64,000 nucleotides of DNA from Geobacter sp. OR-1 (GTDB lineage Bacteria; Desulfobacterota; Desulfuromonadia; Geobacterales; DSM-12255): positions 1 through 64,000 of the forward strand of contig NZ_BAZF01000013.1 in the NCBI RefSeq assembly GCF_000813145.1, given 5' to 3'. The stretch's first letter is position 1, and each line of letters starts with the position of its first letter. The notes below the pieces were generated by a model, which was given only the letters and a program-made list of their open reading frames with translations, was not told the DNA's origin and ran no database searches. Both the position numbers and the translations under genes were made by a program. Of the stretch, positions 18,566 to 26,622 are shown one piece after another.

Positions 18566-19657
18566 CTAATGCTCCTTTCCGTTACGATTTCTGCGGGTCA
18601 GAAACCGTAGAACCCCGTGCCCGACCGGCATTACCATGCCGCCTCCCAGGATGGCCAGTCCGATTTTGTTCATGAATTCATTCCGGCTCGATCCCATGAG
18701 ATAGAGATCCGGGATGTTGTTCAAGGCTTCCAGAATTGCCCCTTTTTCCACCGGGATGCTCGTAACGGAGCCGTCTTCCATCGGCAGGATTATGCTGGAT
18801 GATTTTACTGCACCGGGCCCTTTGGCATGGCAGTAGGTGCAGTCCCAGCGGTTGTTGATTATTTTGAATGTATGGCTGATCTTGGAAGGGGTCATTACCC
18901 CTGCCAGGCAGTATTCGTCGTAAAGAGGATTCTTGTGGAAATCCTTCAACTCGGCAATGGAAACACTCTGATCGCCGTCCCGGTCAATTATCCGCCGGAT
19001 ATCTCCGCCCTGCACGAGCCTCTTCAGTGCGGCATGGGATACCGGTTGGAGACCGGTTCCGCTCTCAGCCATCTTCTTGCCGACAATTGATATGGTAACC
19101 ACCAGTTCCCTGCTCTCCGTATGGCAGGTTATGCAGGGAATGGTTTCCAGATGCAGTTCTGCCTGCGGCAGCCATCTTGCGTGCTGCGACCACATCATTT
19201 CCGGCTTGTGACAACCGGAACACTGCCTGCGAACCTCTTCACTGCTGATTTCCGATAGGGTGAGGACCGTGTGAGGATTGTGGCAGCTACCGCAGGAGGC
19301 ATTCCGCACATGGTCGCTGTTAACGTATTCAGCGCCGATAGCCTGATGACAGTCGAGACATCCGGTGCTTATCCCGCTTCTGCGGCCGTCCGGGTGAGTG
19401 CTGCCAATGGCGTCGTGACAGGTGCTGCAACCGATTCTGGCATGGGTGGATCGTGAGAATTTCATCGGGTCGATGTAATTGTTCTTGCCGACTGCTCCGA
19501 CACTGCTGTGGCAGGTCAGGCAGACTCTGTTTTTGTCCGGGGAGCCGAAAGCAAATCCCGGGACCTCTGCAGCCGATGCAATGCGGGTGAAGGCTGACAG
19601 GGCCAATGCCGTCCCTAGAGGTATGATTACTGCGACAATGTAACTGGCTGCTTTCAC
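18566..19657 (-). CDS. cbcA: Seven-haem membrane-anchored cytochrome c (CbcA-like)
   Basis: 363 residues from a GTG at 19657 preceded by GGGAGGG; the longer upstream frame has no signal. An N-terminal hydrophobic segment (about 5-30) is followed by seven CXXCH motifs: CLTCH, CSTCH, CLDCH, CGSCH, CSGCH, CITCH and CTYCH. Between the sixth and seventh lies DRDGDQSVSIAE, a good EF-hand calcium loop. A second hydrophobic helix near the C-terminus (IGLAILGGGMVMPVGHG) anchors it. It should face the periplasm and receive electrons from the cytochrome b encoded next. Haem count and partner fit CbcA of G. sulfurreducens by memory. Confidence 0.8.
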   Translation of the reverse strand: MKAASYIVAVIIPLGTALALSAFTRIASAAEVPGFAFGSPDKNRVCLTCHSSVGAVGKNNYIDPMKFSRSTHARIGCSTCHDAIGSTHPDGRRSGISTGCLDCHQAIGAEYVNSDHVRNASCGSCHNPHTVLTLSEISSEEVRRQCSGCHKPEMMWSQHARWLPQAELHLETIPCITCHTESRELVVTISIVGKKMAESGTGLQPVSHAALKRLVQGGDIRRIIDRDGDQSVSIAELKDFHKNPLYDEYCLAGVMTPSKISHTFKIINNRWDCTYCHAKGPGAVKSSSIILPMEDGSVTSIPVEKGAILEALNNIPDLYLMGSSRNEFMNKIGLAILGGGMVMPVGHGVLRFLTRRNRNGKEH

Positions 19658-19698
19658 GGTCGTTCCCTCCCTGTTAGTTTCATTCTCCTGCCACGGAG

Positions 19699-19938
19699 TT
19701 ATTTCTCCCTGTTTTCCGGTGCCGGTTCCGGTTCCGCAACCTTTGTTTCCCTGGCGAGCCCGATCAATCTCGTGATTGCCGGCAGTAACTGCAACACTAC
19801 TATGAGTGCGCAGAGGCCTATAAAGAACCACAAGAAGAATCCGCCATCATCTTCACGCCCGGTTCCTGCTGCGGCGATAAACGGAACCACCGGCAGAATC
19901 AGCCACGCTATCCCTAATGTCATTGCGAACCGTTTCAT
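19699..19938 (-). CDS. Small membrane protein of the Cbc operon
   Basis: 79 residues from the ATG at 19938, with AAAAGGAGG upstream. It has a cleavable or anchoring N-terminal hydrophobic stretch and a second one (GGFFLWFFIGLCALIVVLQL), then a short Pro/Glu/Lys tail. Its LxFFIGxxALIVVLQLLPAI segment resembles the membrane part of the 92-residue protein encoded first in the operon (GFLGAIITVQIIPAI), so the two are probably paralogues. No known domain. Position directly before the seven-haem cytochrome suggests a role in assembling or tuning the complex. Confidence 0.75.
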   Translation of the reverse strand: MKRFAMTLGIAWLILPVVPFIAAAGTGREDDGGFFLWFFIGLCALIVVLQLLPAITRLIGLARETKVAEPEPAPENREK

Positions 19939-19976
19939 GATATTCCTCCTTTTCTCCGATACCTGAGCTGCTGCTC

Positions 19977-20372
19977 TTAGTGTCTGGTGCGGTTCAATTT
20001 GTTGAATGCACATTCGACAGCCTTATGCACTTCCTTGTGGTCGTTCGGTGATTCCGGTCTGAGGGCGTGGTAGAAGATATCCTCCTGGCGGATTTTCCTT
20101 GCCTGCGGGAGCAATAACTTTTCCGAGACCAGTATGATCGCCAGTTGACGGTTACACATCTTAAGCAGGTTGACCATTTCTGCGGATGATATCTTGCGGT
20201 CAAAGTCCGGCCCTAGCAGCAGGACCGGAGTCTTTTTCTGCAAAATGGCACAAAAGGCATGCACCGCCGAGTCGGTTGTCTCTACCTGGTAGCCTTGCCG
20301 GGAGAAGTAATCCGCCATTTCCGATCGCAGCTTTGAGTCGCTGTCTGCTATTAAAATTCCCCTCTCGCTCAT
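19977..20372 (-). CDS. Stand-alone receiver-like protein with a degenerate acceptor site
   Basis: 131 residues from the ATG at 20372 (GGAGAAAAGGCC upstream). The fold looks like a CheY-type receiver: ILIADSDSKLR gives the first strand and acidic pocket, and LAIILVSEKLL the fourth strand with the conserved Ser. The third strand reads TPVLLLGPDFD, so the usual phospho-acceptor aspartate position appears to be glycine 54. There is no output domain. It lies inside the sigma-54 operon between two small membrane proteins, so it may be a phosphorylation-independent regulator of the complex. Confidence 0.75.
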   Translation of the reverse strand: MSERGILIADSDSKLRSEMADYFSRQGYQVETTDSAVHAFCAILQKKTPVLLLGPDFDRKISSAEMVNLLKMCNRQLAIILVSEKLLLPQARKIRQEDIFYHALRPESPNDHKEVHKAVECAFNKLNRTRH

Positions 20373-20400
20373 GGCCTTTTCTCCAATCGGTCTGATGAGG

Positions 20401-20679
20401 TTATTTTTCCGTTCCGGCTTCCGGAACTGCAGAATGCTTTCCCAGGCGCTTGGCACTTCCGGCTACCCCTTTGACCATGGCTGCAATCATGACAATGGCC
20501 GGGATTATCTGAACCGTAATGATTGCACCAAGAAACCCGAGGAAGAGTTTTGACATCAACCCTTCACCTTGTGCTGCCCCCGGAAGGCTTACAAACAGCA
20601 TCGTGCCGATAACTACCATGGCGATGATGACTCCGTTGGCAGCAACCTCGCCCCATGATCTCTTTCCTGAATCTTTCAT
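20401..20679 (-). CDS. Small membrane protein, first gene of the Cbc operon
   Basis: 92 residues; AAAAGGAGGG precedes the ATG by 7 bases. Two hydrophobic helices (GVIIAMVVIGTMLFVSL and LFLGFLGAIITVQIIPAIVMI) are separated by a short Gly/Gln loop; the basic C-terminal tail is polar. Its second helix resembles that of the 79-residue protein two genes on. First cistron behind the sigma-54 promoter at 20724-20738, with a leader of roughly 30 bases. No family recognised. Confidence 0.75.
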   Translation of the reverse strand: MKDSGKRSWGEVAANGVIIAMVVIGTMLFVSLPGAAQGEGLMSKLFLGFLGAIITVQIIPAIVMIAAMVKGVAGSAKRLGKHSAVPEAGTEK

Positions 20680-20723
20680 GGCTTTTCCCTCCTTTTGGTT
20701 TCTGATTACCTGTAATGACTAAA

Positions 20724-20738
20724 GCAACCGGAGTGCCA
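20724..20738 (-). promoter_or_regulatory. Sigma-54 promoter of the Cbc operon
   Basis: On the minus strand TGGCAC-TCCGG-TTGC followed by T matches the sigma-54 consensus TGGCAC-N5-TTGC exactly, with the GG and GC elements in register. The predicted start of transcription is near 20711, about 30 bases before the first gene. The activator is encoded next to it. Confidence 0.88.
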
Positions 20739-20834
20739 CACCGTTAAAGCGCACTAATTAAACTGTAATATGCTAAAATAACTGGTTTTTTACGGATTGG
20801 GTCGGTTGGTGAATGCTAGTGATCGAGAGGGATG

Positions 20835-20853
20835 ATTCCTGCATTGCGGGAAT
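20835..20853. promoter_or_regulatory. Putative activator site 1
   Basis: ATTCCTG-CATTG-CGGGAAT, a 7-5-7 palindrome with one mismatch, centred about 133 bases upstream of the predicted sigma-54 start. Likely binding site for the neighbouring NtrC-type activator. Confidence 0.6.
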
Positions 20854-20937
20854 CTGATATTTGTAGAAAAATTTGTAAATGCTAATAAAATTAAATAAAT
20901 ATTAGTCGAGATTAATTAATGTTTGAAGGGGGGAGGA

Positions 20938-20956
20938 ATTCCCGGAAAACAGGAAA
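20938..20956. promoter_or_regulatory. Putative activator site 2
   Basis: ATTCCCG-GAAAA-CAGGAAA, the weakest of the three copies (arms match at five of seven positions). It abuts site 3, centre to centre 18 bases. Confidence 0.5.
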
Positions 20957-20974
20957 TTCCTGTATTTCAGGAAT
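20956..20974. promoter_or_regulatory. Putative activator site 3
   Basis: ATTCCTG-TATTT-CAGGAAT, perfect 7-base arms. Together with site 2 it lies 16-52 bases past the activator gene stop codon, about 235-255 bases upstream of the operon start, a normal distance for enhancer sites. Confidence 0.65.
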
Positions 20975-20989
20975 CCGGGCTGGCGAATG

Positions 20990-22411
20990 TCAGTGGGAGG
21001 TGACGTGCTGTTTTTTCAGGAGAGCGTACAGCCTTGACTGGGACAGTCCGGAGACGCGGCAGGCCTCGGTAATGTCATGCCCAGCCTGTTCCATGAGATT
21101 ATTAAGATACTTCCGTTCCGCCTCGTTATAGATCGATTCACGGAACTCGTGGAGTGGGGAGAGTAACGGGATTGGGCTGCAAGAGTCTGCCGGATCGGTT
21201 GTTTGGAGATGTCCAGGTGCCGATTTTAGCGATGAGCGGGCTGCTTCGACCCGTATTTCTGTCGGGAGGTGCATGGAAAAGAGCACCGGTTCCAGACCTG
21301 CGGCACCAACTGCCTGTTCGACAGTGTTTGCGAGCTGTCTGACATTTCCCGGCCACTTAAGCGCCTGCAGTGTCTGGATGATCTCGGTGGATAGCCCTTT
21401 CGGCGGTATGCCGTGGCGTTCGCAAGACCGATCCGCAAATGTCCGCACCAGGTCTTTGAGATCTTCGAGCCTTTCCCGCAGAGGAGGGAGGTGGATCTCG
21501 AACCCCCTGAGCCTGAAAAGCAGGTCTTGCCGGAAACTCCCGGAGTTGACCATCTGGTCAAGATCGCGGTTGGTTGCGGCAACAACCCTGAAGTTACTGG
21601 ACACCTCGGCCGGACTTCCGATCGGGCGGAAACTGTGTTCCTGGAGGACACGGAGAAATGCTTTCTGGATGCTCTGCGGCAGTTCGCCGACCTCATCCAG
21701 GAACAGTGTGCCGTTGTCAGCCTGCCTGACCAGCCCTTCCCGGGCATGGTCGGCACCGGTGAAAGCACCCTTTTCGTGACCGAAAAGCATGCTTTCTATG
21801 AGATGCTCTGGCATTGCCGCGCAGTCCACCACCACAAATCTACCGGTGCTGCGGTGGCTGTTTTCATGGACTGCCCGGGCAAAGAGCTCTTTGCCGGTGC
21901 CGGTTTCGCCGGTGATCATGACTGATGTGTCAGTGCATGACGCCTTTGCAAGCAGATCAAGGGATTCTTTCAGGCTGGAACTGGTGCCGATTATGGCATC
22001 TCTTTTCAACGATACGATCTGTGCACATTTCCGGGCGGCAAGCTTTTGCGCCCGGTATTCAATCGCCCTGGAAAGAGACATGGAGAAGGCTTTTGCCGAG
22101 TCCCCTTTTTCGATATAATCCCATGCACCGCTTCTGATCGCCAGTTCTGCCCCTTCCGCATCACCGAATCCGGTGATAATGATAACTTCCGGGGAGCCGG
22201 ATAAGGCGCCGAATTTGGGGAGCAGCTCCAATCCGTTACCGTCTTGAAGTCTGACATCAAGGAAGACAATGTCGAATTCACCTGAAGAGGCGAGTTCCCA
22301 CCCTTCTGCGAGGGTCAGGGCGTAAATGGCTTCATGCCCGGCCCGGCGCGCCACATGAAGTAGGGTCAGGCAGATGCCTTCATCGTCATCGATGACAAGA
22401 ATGCGGGCCAT
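20990..22411 (-). CDS. bccR: NtrC-family sigma-54 activator (BccR-like)
   Basis: 473 residues. A receiver domain with D52 as acceptor (FLDVRLQDG) is followed by the AAA+ domain: Walker A GETGTGKE (168-175), the sigma-54 contact loop GAFTGA (215-220) intact, and Walker B TLFLDE (235-240). A Fis-type helix-turn-helix closes the protein (ITEACRVSGLSQSRLYALLKK). The linker before it is long and Ser/Pro-rich. It lies 9 bases behind the hybrid kinase gene and directly before the sigma-54 operon, so it should activate that operon. The symbol rests on analogy with the regulator of cbcBA in G. sulfurreducens. Confidence 0.8.
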   Translation of the reverse strand: MARILVIDDDEGICLTLLHVARRAGHEAIYALTLAEGWELASSGEFDIVFLDVRLQDGNGLELLPKFGALSGSPEVIIITGFGDAEGAELAIRSGAWDYIEKGDSAKAFSMSLSRAIEYRAQKLAARKCAQIVSLKRDAIIGTSSSLKESLDLLAKASCTDTSVMITGETGTGKELFARAVHENSHRSTGRFVVVDCAAMPEHLIESMLFGHEKGAFTGADHAREGLVRQADNGTLFLDEVGELPQSIQKAFLRVLQEHSFRPIGSPAEVSSNFRVVAATNRDLDQMVNSGSFRQDLLFRLRGFEIHLPPLRERLEDLKDLVRTFADRSCERHGIPPKGLSTEIIQTLQALKWPGNVRQLANTVEQAVGAAGLEPVLFSMHLPTEIRVEAARSSLKSAPGHLQTTDPADSCSPIPLLSPLHEFRESIYNEAERKYLNNLMEQAGHDITEACRVSGLSQSRLYALLKKQHVTSH

Positions 22412-22420
22412 AGTGTTCCC

Positions 22421-24727
22421 CTAATGAACTCGTTCCAGAGCCCTCCGGATAAGATTGGACATCTCGTTCCGTTCCAGCGGTTTGTATGCAATCTCGTGGA
22501 CAAAGTTGGGAGTGGTGTACGATTCGTTGCCGTCTCTCCCCCCGGAAAGGTCGCCGGTGCAGAGTACGATCGGAATGTCGCTGCGGATGCCTGCTATCTC
22601 CCGGGCAAGCTCGGTGCCGGTCATCTGGGGCATGCACTGGTCGGTGATTATGAGGTCGAATTCCCCTGGCTGCATGCGGAACATTTCAAGTGCCCTAACG
22701 CTGTCAGTATGCGCAACAACCGAGTATCCCAGACGTTCCAGCATTTTTCTCCCAGTAAAGACAACATCTTCTTCATCATCCACGAAAAGAATTCTTCCGG
22801 TCCCTGAAGCAGATGAGGTCTCCAGCGATCGCTGTTGGGTGGCAGTATCGCAGTACGTGCAGGGGAGGAAAACCCTGAACCTGGTTCCGTTGCCCACTTC
22901 GCTTTCGACGGCAATGGTTCCCCCGTAGCTTCTGACAATGCCATGGACCACCGAGAGGCCGAGGCCGGTCCCTTCGGCAGGGGGCTTGGTGGTAAAAAAC
23001 GGGTCGAATATCCTCTCCGTGGTCTTGTTGTCCATGCCACAGCCATTGTCCTTAACCGTCAGCATGAGGTGCGGCCCGGGGATCAGCCCGGTGAGCCGCT
23101 CGGCAGTTTCCTCGTGGATATCGACTTCGTCCAGGCTGACCAGGATTTCCCCTTGCTGGTCTTTCATTGCCTGGATGGAGTTTGTGCAGAGGTTCATGAT
23201 GATCTGGTGGACCTGGGTCGGATCTGCCATGATCAGCGGCGGTTCGTTGCATATCGATTCCCTGATCTCGATATTGGCATGGCTCGATGCCCTGAGCAAC
23301 CGGACGCATTCGTGGATAATCCCCTGAACCTGCAGCGGCTGTCGGTCCTGTTCCGTTCTGCGGCAAAAAGTCATGATCTGTTTGACCAGGTTGCGGCCCC
23401 GTTGCCCGGATTTGAGAATTACGTCAAGCAGTTCGGCCAGGGGAGAGTCCTCCGGAAGATCGTCTCTGGCCAGTTCTGCACAGGTGATGATCGACGCGAG
23501 GCTGTTGTTGAAATCGTGGGCGATGCCGCCGGCAAGGGTGGCAAGCGCCTCCATCCGCTGCGCCTGGCGAAGCTGTCTTTCGAGGCGCTGTTCGCTGGTC
23601 ACATTCCTGATCAGGACGACATGGCTTGCTGAATGCCCGTCGAGAGAGGAGACCGTCCAGAACGAACAGTCGAGTTCAGTGCGTTCATCTTTCACTGATA
23701 AATCAAAATAGCGCCGGTTGATCGGGAACTTTTTCTGCATGTTGCCCCAGATCCATTCATAGAAAGCGCTGTCGATTTCCGTATTCTGGAGGCGCGAGAG
23801 CGGACTGCCGAGCATCCGGTCGGGAGAGAGGCCGGTTATCGATGCGATGGCCGGGTTTGCATACTTTACGGTTCCGTTTCCGTCAACAATGATGATTCCG
23901 TCATTGGACTGCTGGATTACGGATGCCAGAAGTTTACGCTCTTTTTCGGAGTTCTCCCCCTCGCTTTTGGTGCGTATCGAGGTAATGCCGTAGGAAAGGT
24001 CCTCTGCCAGTTCTTCCAGTAGCGAGACTTCACGGTTGTTGAATGCTCCCTTGTTCCCTGCGAAAATAACCAGTGCACCGAAAGCCTTGCCGTTAGCCGT
24101 GAGCGGGAGAGAGAGCGATGCGGCGAAGCCGTGATTGATCGCCTCTTCTCTCCATAGTTCCCACATCGGGTCGTATATGATCTGCTGGACAACAATGGAC
24201 TTGCCGGTCCGGATGGCGGTTCCGGTAGGGCCCCTGCCATGGTCTATGTCGCCCCAGCTGGCTTTCAGGTTGTTCAGGTACCCTTTTTCGTCTCCCCACT
24301 GAGCTACGGGGCGGATCGATTTCTCATCGTTCTCTTCGGCAATGCCGACCCAGGCGACTCGATAACCGCCGATTTCGACACAGGTACGACAGACCTCGCT
24401 CATGAGCTGGAACTCGTCCGTAGCCCGGATCATGGCTTGATTGCATGAACTGTAACATTTCAGCGCTCTGTTGAGATTGCTGAGCGATTCCTTACGGCGC
24501 TTGATCGCCGATTCGCTCTTGCTGACCAGGTAGTAAATCATGCATGAGGTAAGAGTAACAAAGAGCCAGCGCCCGAACTGGTCCGCGTCGCGTAACAGAT
24601 GGGGAGATATGTTGGAAAGCAGGTCAGGGATGGAGTTGGCAAGGAGAATCCAGGTAATCCCGGATACATAGTAGATGAGTGCTATGGTCAGCGGGGTTAG
24701 CCTGGTTTTGAGGAATATGTCGCGCAT
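22421..24727 (-). CDS. Hybrid sensor histidine kinase (GAF-PAS-HisKA-HATPase-REC)
   Basis: 768 residues. Two membrane helices with almost no periplasmic loop (about 12-75), then a GAF domain (about 85-260; [17 protein letters not shown]), a PAS domain (about 268-390; [18 protein letters not shown]), the HisKA box GGIAHDFNN with H404, a HATPase domain ([22 protein letters not shown]) and a C-terminal receiver with D696 (LIITDQCMP). The sensory input is likely cytoplasmic or membrane-borne. It should control the NtrC-type regulator encoded next. Phosphorelay through its own receiver is possible. Confidence 0.9.
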   Translation of the reverse strand: MRDIFLKTRLTPLTIALIYYVSGITWILLANSIPDLLSNISPHLLRDADQFGRWLFVTLTSCMIYYLVSKSESAIKRRKESLSNLNRALKCYSSCNQAMIRATDEFQLMSEVCRTCVEIGGYRVAWVGIAEENDEKSIRPVAQWGDEKGYLNNLKASWGDIDHGRGPTGTAIRTGKSIVVQQIIYDPMWELWREEAINHGFAASLSLPLTANGKAFGALVIFAGNKGAFNNREVSLLEELAEDLSYGITSIRTKSEGENSEKERKLLASVIQQSNDGIIIVDGNGTVKYANPAIASITGLSPDRMLGSPLSRLQNTEIDSAFYEWIWGNMQKKFPINRRYFDLSVKDERTELDCSFWTVSSLDGHSASHVVLIRNVTSEQRLERQLRQAQRMEALATLAGGIAHDFNNSLASIITCAELARDDLPEDSPLAELLDVILKSGQRGRNLVKQIMTFCRRTEQDRQPLQVQGIIHECVRLLRASSHANIEIRESICNEPPLIMADPTQVHQIIMNLCTNSIQAMKDQQGEILVSLDEVDIHEETAERLTGLIPGPHLMLTVKDNGCGMDNKTTERIFDPFFTTKPPAEGTGLGLSVVHGIVRSYGGTIAVESEVGNGTRFRVFLPCTYCDTATQQRSLETSSASGTGRILFVDDEEDVVFTGRKMLERLGYSVVAHTDSVRALEMFRMQPGEFDLIITDQCMPQMTGTELAREIAGIRSDIPIVLCTGDLSGGRDGNESYTTPNFVHEIAYKPLERNEMSNLIRRALERVH

Positions 24728-24778
24728 CCAGGCACCTCATCAAGGGTGGCATGATAGAGAATTAATAACGATTAATTT

Positions 24779-24806
24779 ATTATCGCTCTTTTGCAAGATA
24801 AGTCAA
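24779..24806 (-). promoter_or_regulatory. Sigma-70-type promoter of the hybrid kinase gene
   Basis: Minus strand TTGACT (24806-24801), 16-base spacer, GATAAT (24784-24779). About 50 bases before the kinase start codon. Confidence 0.6.
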
Positions 24807-24930
24807 TATTTCCGTGTTCCCGGGGGGACACATCATTCTGCGTCGGGAATGCCGTCATGTATGTTTTAACCTGTGAATATTGCATGCCCGGCAGATCTGG
24901 TGTTACACTGTTGTTTCCGCGGAATCGGAT

Positions 24931-24950
24931 GTCAACCGGTCGCGGTTGAC
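24931..24950. promoter_or_regulatory. Inverted repeat before the VWA gene
   Basis: Perfect 8-base arms GTCAACCG and CGGTTGAC separated by GTCG, 11 bases before the start codon region. It could be an operator or an mRNA hairpin affecting translation start. Confidence 0.5.
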
Positions 24951-24961
24951 CATGGCTATAG

Positions 24962-26146
24962 GTGCCAATGAAATCACGTGTCCTGGAAAACGCAATAGTT
25001 CGACTCCTCAAGAAACGGCCGTTCTATGGGGAATTCATTCTCAACCTGCATCGGGTCGCGGTTACGACGGCGCACGCGCTGGGAGTCACGATCCGGGACG
25101 GAATCCCGCTGCTCTGTGTCAACGAGCAGGCTTTTGCCGCCCTGGCGCCGGGTTCTCAGGAAGCGCTTCTCGAACATTGTGTAAAGCATTTGCTGCACCT
25201 GCACATGGCCCGGAGAAAAGAGCGGAATCGTCACTGCTGGGATATATGCTGCGACCTGGCGATTAACCCGACGATCGAAGGGATGCCGGCCGGTTCACCG
25301 ATGCCGGCGGAGTTCGAGGTTCCTGACGGTCTTGCAGCGGAAGAGTATTACGCCCTTTTGGTGCCCGGATTCGACATCGGCAACCTGTCCGGCCGGGGTA
25401 TTGGCGCAGCACAGCGGGATCACGGCGGGGAGGTTGGCGCCGGCGACTCGGGGGAACCTGTAGAACAGGCTGGCACGTCAGACGACCACAGCTGCTGGCA
25501 GGAGAGTGACAGCACTCCGCTGCGCCTGGCCGAGGAGATGGTCCGGAGCATAACCCGTGAAGCCCGGCTCAAGAGCGATGGCGAAGTGCCGGCTGACATA
25601 CTGAACCTGGTTGACAACCTGCTCAGACCTTCGGCGATACCCTGGAGACAGGTGTTGAGGCAGTTTGTGGCGACCGCTGGGCGTGTGGGAAGACAATCGA
25701 CCTGGCAGAGGGAACACCGCCGCTTCAACCATGAGGTGCCGGGAACCAGGAAGCGACATCGGCTGAACCTGCTGATCGGTATCGATGTGAGTGATTCGAC
25801 GAATATCCTGGCGTTGCGGGAATCATTTGCCCGCGAACTGATGGGGATCGCCAGGGGGAGGGATGCTCAGATAACGGTGCTTTACGCCAACAGCCGGATC
25901 CAGAGGGTCGAGAGCTTCAAAGGGGAAAACGTGCATGCTGTCAGTTACCAGGGTGGCGGTTTTACCGACCTGCGGCCGGTCTTCGAGTATGCTCAGTCAA
26001 TGTCTCCTTTGCCGGCAGCGATCATCTATATCACTGACGGCTTTGGTGACGCACCGGAACAGATGGAGTTTCCGACCTTGTGGGTATTGACCGCCGATGG
26101 CGAGAAGCCGGTGCCGTGGGGGGTGGAATTGAGACTGGAGGTTTGA
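24962..26146 (+). CDS. VWA-like protein of the DUF2201 family
   Basis: 394 residues. The N-terminal part (about 1-130) is the DUF2201 putative metallopeptidase-like region (EHCVKHLLHLHMARRKERN, DLAINPTIEG) with a His/Cys-rich stretch. The C-terminal VWA-like domain has the metal-ion site DVSDS (D275, S277, S279). Between them lies a variable linker. Proteins of this type are usually encoded beside a MoxR ATPase; here that ATPase is at 15355. The start at 24962 is a GTG followed two codons later by an ATG; neither has a clear Shine-Dalgarno, so the true start is uncertain by a few residues. Confidence 0.82.
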   Translation: MPMKSRVLENAIVRLLKKRPFYGEFILNLHRVAVTTAHALGVTIRDGIPLLCVNEQAFAALAPGSQEALLEHCVKHLLHLHMARRKERNRHCWDICCDLAINPTIEGMPAGSPMPAEFEVPDGLAAEEYYALLVPGFDIGNLSGRGIGAAQRDHGGEVGAGDSGEPVEQAGTSDDHSCWQESDSTPLRLAEEMVRSITREARLKSDGEVPADILNLVDNLLRPSAIPWRQVLRQFVATAGRVGRQSTWQREHRRFNHEVPGTRKRHRLNLLIGIDVSDSTNILALRESFARELMGIARGRDAQITVLYANSRIQRVESFKGENVHAVSYQGGGFTDLRPVFEYAQSMSPLPAAIIYITDGFGDAPEQMEFPTLWVLTADGEKPVPWGVELRLEV

Positions 26147-26150
26147 CTGG

Positions 26151-26555
26151 ATGTCAGATATGACGGTGATGACAGAAGAGAGTGTTAAGGAAATGCTTGA
26201 ACGGGCAGGCGCCGATGTGGCGTCAAGGTCGGGCAGAAGCGAGAGTTACGGGGCGCCGCGGGATTTTTCCTTTGAGGTCAAGGCGGCTTTCGGGAACGGT
26301 ATGGGGCTGCAGATAGTGGCGCGCCAGTTTAATTATCGCGACCCCTGGGAAGTGGGGGGGAGAGTGAATGACATGGTGGATGTTTCCCTGCTGCGGAACG
26401 GCTCGTATTCTCCGCTCCCCAAGGGGTTCCCGTATTTCCAGGGGACTGACCAGGAGGAGGGGGTTGATGCGGAACGACTCGCGGAGATCATCACCGTGAT
26501 CAGGTCGTTTAACCCCAAGCTCTACCTTTTGCAGGAGCTGACCGGCGATATGTAG
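26151..26555 (+). CDS. Conserved hypothetical protein downstream of the VWA gene
   Basis: 134 residues, soluble, no signal peptide. GGAGG lies 10 bases before the ATG and the gene begins 4 bases after the VWA stop, so it is cotranscribed. The middle (DFSFEVKAAFGNGMGLQIVARQFNYRD) looks like beta strands, and SFNPKLYLLQEL like a C-terminal helix. No family recognised. Its role is probably tied to the MoxR/VWA pair. Confidence 0.7.
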   Translation: MSDMTVMTEESVKEMLERAGADVASRSGRSESYGAPRDFSFEVKAAFGNGMGLQIVARQFNYRDPWEVGGRVNDMVDVSLLRNGSYSPLPKGFPYFQGTDQEEGVDAERLAEIITVIRSFNPKLYLLQELTGDM

Positions 26556-26622
26556 CTCTTGATGCCGCCGCAAAGCCCTCTGTTATGCGCTCCGCCGGAA
26601 TCGTTGCCGAACTCTGCCGGAT

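Larger units (their letters stand above)
20680..20989. other. Regulatory region of the Cbc operon
   Basis: This 310-base gap between the activator gene and the operon contains no open frame worth calling. It holds the sigma-54 promoter and three similar palindromes listed separately, embedded in AT-rich DNA (20875-20920 is almost only A and T), which would help looping between the bound activator and the polymerase. Confidence 0.7.
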
